Of a stretch of 64,000 nt of DNA, positions 55,074-64,000 are shown piece after piece (the first letter of the stretch is position 1; every line of letters starts with the position of its first letter). The notes below the pieces were generated by a model. That model saw nothing but the letters and a program-made list of their open reading frames with translations. It made no database searches and was not told where the DNA came from. This DNA comes from Avena insularis (taxonomy: Eukaryota; Streptophyta; Magnoliopsida; Poales; Poaceae), in NCBI GenBank assembly GCA_023614405.1, contig CM042689.1, positions 277,395,533 through 277,459,532 of the forward strand. The letters are read 5' to 3'. Both the position numbers and the translations under genes were made by a program.

Positions 55074-58000
55074 TCAATCTGCAGTTTCCATGATAAGCTC
55101 CTTGAGTACGTATTTTAAGCCGTTCATCTTCTTCCGGGCTCTCTGCAAAACATTTTTTTTCATGATAAGGTGGCCATCTGATTGATACGGGATCCCTGGG
55201 GTTTAGGGATGGTGGTTGCCTTACCTTCTGAACCTCCGCGATTTTGATTTCAGCATCGTTGAGCTGAGAACCGACTGTTTTCTCAGCATGTTGGAGGAGC
55301 TTTTTGTGTGACGTTTCTGTTGATACAATCATAAAAGAGCACCATGGTTCAGTGGTAATTTAGGTGGCCAACGGTTACAAAAATGGAGCACTTAAATAGA
55401 TTCCTACACATGGCTGTATGATGAATCATTCCATTCGCCTCTTAACAATGATAACAATGGATTAAAACAATAATTACCTCACTGGTGTGTTTCTTATGAT
55501 CATGTGACAATGCAGATTGGCAGTAAACCAAAATCATGTGATTTGACCATATTACTCCATATCACAAATAAGTGATGTTCTGGACATGCCTTCAGTCAAA
55601 CGTTTGAAACTTTGACTACATTTATCATTTTAATTATTCAGATTGAAATTTTGAAAATCATATTTGTCTCAAAATGTATTTCTCGAAACTTATAATTTTC
55701 TTGGTTTCTGTGCACATATATTACATTAGAAATTAATGTACATATCTGATGCTGTTTCTCTTGAATCATGTCAGTTTACAACATAAAGACCATGTCAGTG
55801 TCCAAAACGTCACTTATCTGTGATATAGAGGGAATATTCAGAAAGAAACTTCAAGCTTGGAATAATATAATTGAAATGCCTGGATCAGTTATGTGACATA
55901 GAGTTCTCAATCTATAAGCAGAGTGCTCTGATGGTGAAAGATCATGGTTCTGTGTTGACAAAGATTAACATGATTGCACAGTTTTGGGTGTTGGTGTCAT
56001 ATCTATTTGCAATAAATAGTCCAGCAAGTAAATGTCTCTTTACATTGCTCTAGTGTAAGGTTTGAACTTAAACTTACTTTGCTTGTCAGCCACTCCCTTA
56101 AGTTCTGTGTGATAGGCTTCAAAATCCTCAAGAGAATTCTTGCAACCAAGCAACTGCTGATTTACCTCCTCCTTGAACTTCTCATGAAGAACCCTTAGCT
56201 GTTCTTGTTGCTCTGAAATCAGAAGAGAGCCAGATAATATTATATCAGTTGAGTAGCTAACATGATCCAAGAGAAACAGCATCAGACATGCAGGAAAGCA
56301 AGGTAAAGTATAAGGATTCACAAAGGAAACTTGCCACAAGTGTGGCTCCAAACCAACAAACAGGGTGACTAACTTGATCAACTTGCCTAACTTACGGTGT
56401 GGCAAAGTGTGGCATGGTTAGCTTACCAACCAAACAGGCTCCAAGCCTCTATATATGCATGTACAGTGAAGAGTCCAAAGAGTGACAGATAATGAATTAG
56501 AAAGAATCAAGCCATATTGGATAACTGCAGGCAGAGGCACATTATAAAAATGGTATAGTACATTAGATTTTATCAAACTAATATTTCATGGAACTAATTA
56601 TGCTTCAGTGTTAAGATGGTTTAAGAGATTCAAAAACCAGACATTGTTCAACCTATTAAACCTTAGATTTGTTGGGTCTTTCACATGCATCCGACATTCA
56701 GCTTATTATGCTCTTTTAAATCTTACAATATGTAGGACCAACATAACATGCCGGAATCAGATCATACCTATTTTATGTGGTTATTTCTACTACTTAAACT
56801 TGACTTCTATATGCCAAACATTTTACAATTGTATGTTGAAGTTATGAAGTATAAGATTCTGCAAATTGCTTGAGCTGAATAATCCAAATAGGTCCAATGG
56901 ATCAAAACGCTTGTACATCCCAACTGCTTTCTGAATGGATTTTGACTAATGGGTCCCATTGTCACAAGACCACGATTCACAGTAACATACCCCAAACCTA
57001 ATGTTTGCATTAAATAACATAAGCCATACCTTCAAATGTTGATTCTAGTCGCTTTCTTTTAGATTTCCCTGCTTTTACCAGCTTATCCCTGAAAGCACAG
57101 TTAAATATCATGCATCAAATAAACTTGCAGCTCTAGTACATGTGATACATCTGTAACAAGCCTATATACAATTCGGTGTGCATAAGAGAATAGATGTAGT
57201 TTCTTAGTAACATTGACAAAGATCTTACAAATCATCCTGCATCTGCACCTCAACCCCCTGGAGGTGCTGGCTTATTATCTCTCCAGTAGATGCCAGTATC
57301 TCATTACTTTTATTGCTTGTCTCAAACTTGATCTTGGTTTGGAACCTTTCCAGCACCACCAGTAACTGATCAAAAGCCCTGGTTGCGATCGAGAAATTAA
57401 ATTAGACCAACAAACCAGTATCAGCTATGTATTTATTAACAAAATCCAAGACAGACCTGGTTATGTAGTTATCTGGGCATTGTGCTGGTTCTTTGTCTGA
57501 CATTGTAGTTTCTTGTGTTCCTGAATAGTAGGAACAGTTTTTTTGTAAGGACATATTAGTGATGAACAGCAACCTTTAAATTAAAGCAAGGTAAACAACT
57601 TTACCAGAAGTGGCAAAAGGAATAGGCGAAGGTAAGCGCATTTTGCCTCTTTTACCCTCTTTTAGATGTGACTTCCTATCCAGATTTTCATGAGATCTAT
57701 CAGGGCTGTCTATGTCTGAAAGCCATTCGCGAGCTTTATATCCTGCAGACAAAGAACCAATGAAATCAGTACCGCAACGCAATTTTTTTGGATATATAAC
57801 ACACCGTAATTTACACATCTCAAAACAACATGTAATGGGAAGAGCTTAGCTCATGCTACTTGTTTTCTAGAACAAAAGTGGTCAGATAACTAAACAAAAG
57901 CAATTAGCAAAAGATACTAATGAAACACATTTGAAGTAGCATGCATTCACATGACAAAACATGCCACATGTTGCTTGTGTTCCATCTGAATGGCTTTCAT

Positions 58001-60519
58001 GAGCAGGCAATTCATACATATAATAAAGAGTGAGTGTAGGTTGTTAGCATACCAGCAAGTCGCTACATTATGTTTGGAGAGCCTTAACCTTAAAGCCACA
58101 GTAAGACTATTGGAGGCTCTGACACTGATAGTGATGCTATGAAAATTCATTCAGATACAGCTGATTCAATAGTAGCACTATTTGAAGCTCTGACTCCTAA
58201 TGTTTAACTTTTTCGCAGGGAAAGGACAGGATCTCTGCCAATACTTAACTAGTAATCGATACATAGAGAAAACATTCAACTTATATATGTATACATGGAG
58301 AAGAATGTGTTCTAAAAGAGTATTGTCCTAGTGCGGAACAGGAGAAGTAGCGCTCTGAAAAGAAACAGTCACCTTTGATTCTATAAATGTAGCACTAAAT
58401 CCAAAAGGAACAGTATAAAGTGTATGGAATACTGCAATGTTGTATTCAGACCTTTCTGAAAGCTTGGAATAGAAATTTGAGCCCCTTTATCTTCATCTGG
58501 TGAAATGGGTGAAGTGTATGGTTGTTTTTTGTTATCTCTATCATTTGGAGAATTGGGAGATTCACTGCTAGGTAACTCATCAGTTTTATCCATTTCATCC
58601 TGGAAATCAGTAATTCATTAATGAGTGACAAACAGATGGAGTTATATGTTAATCTGTTACAGAGTACAAGTATAGTAAATTTCTCAAGGTTGGGAAATGC
58701 ATTAGAGATTTGAAACCTACCAATGGCTCAGACCCTGGATCGGAAGCATAGGAACTTGATCTTGACCTGTTCATATTTCTTGGATTTTTGGGACTGTATG
58801 TGTCATCGCCTAGCATTTTACTTCTTTGGTGGTAACCATTTACATTATTTGCAAAAGTAGGACTTGGAAAATCATCTCGCATATCTCTGAATCTGTCTGC
58901 CAATGGACTGTCAAACTTCTCTCCAAGTTTACCATTTATCTGGGGACTTTCCTCATGATCCCATGGGTACGTTTTTGGTTCAGGTGATGGACTAGCAGCA
59001 CCATACAGTGGTGAGTTAAAACTATTTCCAGCAGTTGTATGTGCCTGAGGACTTCCGTCGGAAGCTTTGTTGAAATTAGCATTCTCCTTCTGGTGCAGTG
59101 AATAATAATTTCCCTTGCTCTTTGATGAAATATTCTGAGAAGAGACCTTATCCTCACCCTCCTTCAGTGTCGTGGCTAACAACTTTTCTGAAAACTGCAT
59201 CTTCCTTGGCCCAACTTTAGCTATTCCCTTCAATGGTTTCTCCCTTGTAGGGCTTCTAGAACGGCTCTCGGCAGTTTTTCCAGGTCGGGACAAAGAAGAA
59301 TAGGAGGCGGTTTTCTCTTCCTTATTCTCTGATGGTGCATTTCTAGTACGTAGCTGCCCTTCCCTATCATCATCTTGTGTGGTCTTGTCGGAAATCCTGT
59401 CAGAGCAATGGGTCTTCTTAAGCTCTACTTTAGCCTTCTTATTGGAGCTTCTGAGATTTCTCAAGCAGGCAGAGTTACCATTTGCAGATTTCCCCACTGT
59501 TTTGGGTGTGCATTTCTCATTGAAAGCAAACACATTGTCCAGTGTTTTCTGCTTGGGTGCAGAACGTGAAGTAGATAATGGTTTCTTTGCACTCTGGCTC
59601 TTATCCTGCTGCTTGGAGGCTGCTGGTGCTTTCTTGCGTCCCAAGGTGCGAGTAACAGGCCTTATTTCAACTACTTGTGGAGTATCAGAATCTGACTCAA
59701 TTGGATCAGAGGATGGTTTGCTCTTCATATAGCTAGCTGTTTGACAGTTCAGCAGATCAGGCGTCTTGATATTATCAGGAAGAGGTGATGTGTAAACCTT
59801 CTTGTTCCCTGGAGATGGGCCATTGGCAGTTTGCCTCTTAGGTTGGTCAGGTGTCTCAATGTCTTCAGGGTTTGGTGAAGCAACAGCCTGCTTGGTTTGT
59901 GCAGTACCGCCAAGGATCTCCCACAGCTTCATCCTGAGCACTTCGCTGTTGGGTTTGGTTTTATCTGCAGATTCCACTAGACGCTTTCCTTGTGAACTCT
60001 CAAAGGGTGTCTTTTCTAGTTGGTCAAGCTGGCTGCCTTGTTCTTTTCTTGTTCCAAAGGAAAAGGTTCCTGTCTTCTCACGTGCATGATCATCAGGTTG
60101 TGATAGAGAAAGATTAACAGGGACGGCTTCAGGTGCCTCTGTACCAGATCCACCATGGTTTGCAGCTTCTTGTGAGGCTCGGAGTGGAGCATTACAACCT
60201 TTAGGGGGTCTAGATCTTCCATCAGTTCCCTGGGACAAGTTCCTCTCGAATGCAGGGGCAGTAGCAGCATCTCTGCCTCTTGATACAGAGCCTGCCCTTG
60301 AAATTGGGATGCCAATTGAGACCTTAGGAAACTTACCAGATGGATACTGGTTCCTGGCCAAACTCCAGTAATCACTTGATGCAGCCTAGACACATCATAG
60401 TGCATGAGTTGTTAAATACTACTAAGAAAGAAAGCTGAAACTGAAGCAGTAAGCACATCCTACAATTTAGCACAGGAATTGCTACTCACTTTCTGGATGT
60501 TTGGCAGCTCGATTTCCAT
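55074..60519 (-). CDS. PAIR3: Meiotic chromosome axis protein PAIR3/ASY3
   Basis: PAIR3 (ASY3 in Arabidopsis) is an axis component needed for homologue pairing and synapsis. Ten coding exons, given from the 5' end, keep phase and give 849 residues: 60,519-60,490; 60,385-58,721; 58,599-58,452; 57,742-57,605; 57,520-57,457; 57,378-57,229; 57,088-57,030; 56,212-56,078; 55,316-55,225; 55,142-55,074. The start MEIELPNIQK and GKFPKVSIGI, the large second exon with LRMKLWEILGG, and FKEEVNQQLLGCKNS match the rice protein as I know it. The middle is disordered and rich in Ser, Lys and Pro. The last 160 or so residues look like a coiled coil, the expected dimer or axis-binding part. All splice sites are GT-AG. 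It is convergent with the phosphofructokinase gene. No break is seen. Confidence 0.95.
55555..55834. mobile_element. Stowaway-type MITE in PAIR3 intron 8
   Basis: The left end (CTCCATATCACAAATAAGTG) and right end (CACTTATCTGTGATATAGAG) are long imperfect inverted repeats, flanked by TA at 55,553-55,554 and 55,835-55,836. It is about 280 bp long, AT-rich, and lies between PAIR3 coding exons 8 and 9. Confidence 0.75.
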
Positions 60520-60520
60520 T

Positions 60521-61750
60521 GCTACAGTTTTTGGAATGATAATATACCAAATTAACTTAAACTGAAGCTGAAAAAAAAAAGAATAAGTGTATTAGAGAAA
60601 GTTCCGCCAATGTTAAAGCATCTTTTAAGATCAAATAAGCTTCACAGATGTATAAACAGAATACTTGCAAAGATGCATCACCTAGAAAACATTGTTGTAG
60701 GGAAAAAAATGGTGGCATATTGTTTATGGAAAAATAAAAAGGTCATACTTGCATTGCAGAGTTGGCATAGAATCAAGGACTACTACTGAAACTTAAATAT
60801 ATGACCAAATAAAAGTAGGAGGTGTATCATCTAACAAAGATGTCATGTCGCTTATGGAAATACAGCATGTCAGGCTATGAGCCATGCCTGAGAGAGAGAA
60901 TTTATAAATGAATAGTAACACAGAACTACAATAAAATTCTTGCCAAGTCTTAATTTCCATGGTGGCTGAAATTACAAAATAACAAAGATCATAACATGAT
61001 TTTAGGTGGGAAATGCAGTACAGACTGCAAGCACTAATACAATACCAAGCAGGTCGAATTAGCCTAATTGGAGAAATACTAAGAACAGCCCCTTCTGACC
61101 ACATGTATTAAATTAGTGAACGTAGCAGGTGGAACTATATCACAGAGTACCACAGTAAAAGTGGTCTCATCATTCAGAGATTGTCTTCCACAAGGTAAAA
61201 TAACTTAAGTCGACGAAACACTGGGACAACGCAATACTGGGACATGGTAACAGTTGCGGCAGGCCGGCAGCTAACCACATGTTCAAAACACAAAAGCATT
61301 GCAACAAAGAGATCCATGAAGGAAGCAGGGATCTGATAGCAACCGATTGAAACCGAGCAAACCCAGCGGAATCAGAAGCCCATGGGAAAATATTTGCCAC
61401 AACAAGCGTTCAATCGAGTTGAAATTATAACATATCGATTAGCAAATGCACAGGCGAGGATCCAATTCCGTCCCCTAAACCAGTTCGCCACTAACCGAGC
61501 CAATCCAAAGGGGAATCCGGAGTCGGTACCTAGTTCTGAGAATCTCCGGCGACGTCTCGGAAGTCGTGAAGCTCCAGTTCGCCACTACTGCGAGGCCTCC
61601 GGTGAATCCGCAAGGAACTCCTCCCAACGCCACGCCGTCCAAGCCAAGCTGACCCAAAGACGAAGGGGGGACAAGATCATCAGATACCGGGAAATAGAAA
61701 CGGAGCGGGAGCGATCGAGCGAGGAATAGAGGGGTTCATGTGGATCTGGT
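60521..61750 (-). promoter_or_regulatory. PAIR3: PAIR3 5' leader with an intron of about 1 kb
   Basis: The acceptor CTGTAG at 60,522 lies one base before the CA preceding the ATG. A donor AACTAG|GTACCG at 61,529 on the minus strand would end a GC-rich leader exon that reaches about 61,750. The start site and core promoter lie somewhere upstream, within about 61,750-62,100, and no convincing TATA box is seen. No ORF in the intron is supported. Confidence 0.55.
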
Positions 61751-62159
61751 ATGCTGGTGCCGACGGTCGAGACAGAGGGAACCTCACCTTCCCCGCCCCT
61801 CCCCGGCGCTCGGGGCTTGGGATTTCAAACTTTCTCTTCTCTGCTCGCAAACTCCGGAGCGGAAAAGGTGAGCGGTGATGAAAAGGAAGGTCTCGGAGAC
61901 GGCGGGGATTTGAAATTTTGGGGAGGTGGGCGGAAAGATTTGTGGTCACACCCAGCCTCCGCGAATGCTGTTGCCTACCGTCTCACCAACGTTTTATGAG
62001 GGTGCGAAACACTCGTGAAGTGACCGAATTACCCATGGACCATGGCCCACCACCTGGAGCCAGTGAGTTCATCTCTCATGTTTTTGCCTAGCTAGACTTT
62101 GGACCCACCGGACGGTTAGAGCATCTTCGCTGTTTTCTGCCCCGCGACCTCCAGCATAA
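61751..62159. other. PAIR3 upstream region and a loose Harbinger-like end
   Basis: It is GC-rich near 61,750-61,990 and probably contains the PAIR3 promoter. At 62,116-62,134 TTAGAGCATCTTCGCTG resembles a PIF/Harbinger terminus but has no partner in view. Confidence 0.5.
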
Positions 62160-64000
62160 GAGCATCTCTAGTCGTGCCTGTAAAAGGCCGAAAACTATAA
62201 AATAACCGTTATTTTATCGTGTCGTGAGAAATTTATTGATCTAGTCAAGCGCGTAAAAGGTGTCACCCTTTACTTTTTTTTAAGGGCGATGGATGAACCC
62301 CCTTGGCCGGTACATACTCCGTCCGATAGGCCAACCCGAGCCAGAATTCTATCCGCGTGGCGCGCTGAATCTTCCCCTCCCTTTTCCTCGTTCTCTCCAC
62401 CTCCTCGCAACGCCGCCGCAGATCCACGCCGCGCCGTCCCTCCTTTCCGGTGCGATTAGCCTCCGCCCAGCAGATAGGCCATCAGATCCTCCCATTCCGG
62501 TACAAGATCAGCCGTTTTGTGGGCTTCTGCGAGCTCCCACCGCTGGAGTTGACCGCCACGGCCGCCTTTAACCGCCAAGGTATGGCATCCTTCAACCTCG
62601 ACGGGCAATTTTCGGCTACATGGTCGGTGACGGATCTATTCATGCTTGCATCAGATGAGTTCATCAATGAGCGAGAGCGAGCTGTTTTTTTTCCGATGAT
62701 TCTTCCTCCTCCTTCGACTCGGACATCGACGACATCCTCCAGGACGACGATGTGGAGCACCTGGCGGTCGTCCTCGCCGTGAAGGAGCTTGAAGATAGGT
62801 GGAGGCTGTTGAACAGGTGTCGTGGGTCGGTGCCAGGGAGGATAATTCTCCCCCGGAATCGGTGGCGCGGCCACGAAGCACTGATGGAAGATTATTTCGT
62901 CGAGGTACCCACCTATCCCCCACATCTCTTCCGTAGACGATTTCGGATGCGACGAGAATTGTTCGTCAAAATCGTCAAAGAGTGCGAGGCCAAATCCCCA
63001 TATTTTCAGCGTCGGAGAGATGCCACCGGCCAGCTAGGGTTTAGCGCGTACCAGAAGATCTCTGCAGCTATGCGTGTGATTGCGTATAGAGTGCCTGCTG
63101 ATTACTGTGATGAGTATCTTCGCATTGGTGAAGACACTACCATAGAATCCGTTAAGCGATTCGCCAAGCTGGTGATCAAGCTGTATGGGGAGGTGTACCT
63201 GCGAGCTCCCAACGAAGCAGATACGAACAGGCTGATGGAGATGAATGAAAGGAGGGGCTGGCCAGGCATGCTTGGGAGTGTGGATTGTATGCACTGGAAG
63301 TGGAAGAATTGCCCGAAAGCTTGGCAAGGGCAATACTGCGGCAAGAGACGCGATCCAACTATTGTCCTTAAAGCCGTGGCATCAAAAGATCTATGGATTT
63401 GGCATGCATTCTTTGGTTTGCCGGGATCATTGAACGATCTCAATGTGCTGCACCGATCACCTCTTTTTGCAAGGATTGTCCAAGGAACTGCACATGCTTG
63501 CAACTACAAAGTTGGCAACAATGACTACACAATGGGATACTATCTAGCCGATGGAATATATCCAGATTGGGCAACTTTTGTGAAGACAATTCATAAACCT
63601 GAAACAAGGCAAGAAGCTGTTTTTGCCAATGCACAAGAGGCAGCTCGGAAGGATATTGAGAGAGCATTTGGTGTTCTTCAAGCTAAGTTTGTAGTTGTGA
63701 TGGGTCCAAGGAGGCTCTGGGATGTTCAAACCCTCAAGAACATAATGACATATTGTGTCATTCTTCATAACATGATTATTGAGGATGAGAGAGACCTGAA
63801 CTTGGAGTGCTTCTATGATAATATGGGGAGCCGAGTGATTCCACAAAGGAACCCCGATCGTCTCCAAGCTTTTCTTGATTCCTACAGGGCTATTGAACAC
63901 CCAGAAACCCACTCACAGCTCTAGAAAGACCTCATCGACCACCACTAGGAAAGGCATGGCCATCAATGAGCAGATCTTGTGTTTGGCCTATGTTTGGGCT
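62160..64000 (+). mobile_element. PIF/Harbinger transposon, runs off the window
   Basis: The left end GAGCATCTCTAGTCG starts at 62,160 after TAA (62,157-62,159). It matches the terminus at 6062 and carries a DDE transposase on the plus strand. The right end and any second (Myb-like) gene lie beyond the window. Confidence 0.85.
62582..63924 (+). CDS. PIF/Harbinger transposase, DDE intact, one frameshift near the N-terminus
   Basis: From 62,692 to the TAG at 63,922 the frame is open for about 410 codons. Catalytic candidates, numbered from GTG at 62,752, are D178 (GSVDCMHWKWK), D229 (PGSLNDLNVL) and E303 (RKDIERAFGVLQ), with conserved D267 (YYLADGIYPDW). The N-terminal part has a helix-turn-helix-like FRMRRELFVKIV. 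No in-frame ATG exists for the start. The natural start is likely ATG at 62,582 (MASFNLDG), but the frame changes at a run of eight T (62,685-62,692). The copy is thus either one indel from intact or a sequencing artefact. The enzyme cuts and pastes DNA with GAGCATC-type ends and TWA duplications. Confidence 0.85.

Noticed and set aside
1..64000. CRISPR arrays, bacterial operons or prophage features
   Set aside because: The window is plant nuclear DNA with spliced genes and LTR retrotransposons. The only regular array (26-bp units in B) has no spacers.

Overview
This is a plant nuclear window, almost certainly from a cool-season (pooid) grass such as a Triticeae or related species. The main reasons are an Angela/BARE-type solo LTR, Gypsy LTRs of the TGATACGTC type common in that group, PIF/Harbinger elements with GAGCATC ends, and two spliced genes that read as grass orthologues. 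No family name or species is proven by the sequence alone.

Layout. Positions 1-3.1 kb hold the 5' part of a decayed Copia element on the minus strand. 3.1-5.0 kb looks like a Helitron-like element, and 5.0-6.06 kb is unassigned. From 6,062 to 44,196 lies one small PIF/Harbinger transposon of about 1.1 kb, split by two large insertions into a nested stack. Gypsy element A (6,498-35,439, TSD TCCGT) sits inside its transposase ORF. Element B (9,036-27,180, TSD ATAGA) sits inside A. Chromovirus C (9,932-24,138, TSD ATTTT) sits inside B. A 5'-truncated LINE sits between the primer binding site and the 5' LTR of A. Gypsy element D (35,811-43,856) is a second insertion in the Harbinger element. A and D are relatives that carry gag and protease but no polymerase, so they must depend on other elements. 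B appears to encode nothing. C has a full but broken gag-pol.

44.2-50.2 kb is a run of Helitron-like ends holding a complete solo LTR (45,255-47,191, TSD CATCT) and captured gene fragments, including a FAR1-like piece. 50.4-61.8 kb is a gene island with two convergent genes: a plant ATP-dependent phosphofructokinase (13 coding exons, plus strand, 522 residues) and the meiotic axis gene PAIR3/ASY3 (10 coding exons, minus strand, 849 residues). I derived both exon sets from splice sites and unbroken reading phase. From 62,160 to the window end is a second PIF/Harbinger element with an almost intact DDE transposase.

The most unusual signals are: (i) a hairpin-plus-TATA promoter module, shared by the LTRs of A and D, that recurs inside A upstream of an accessory ORF of unknown function; (ii) each of A and D carries three exact copies of its own 13-base polypurine-tract sequence; (iii) paired changes in the hairpin between the two LTRs of A; (iv) a 26-bp minisatellite in B; and (v) a GC-AG intron in the phosphofructokinase gene. 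I could compute no identities or ages; statements on relatedness come from reading the sequence.
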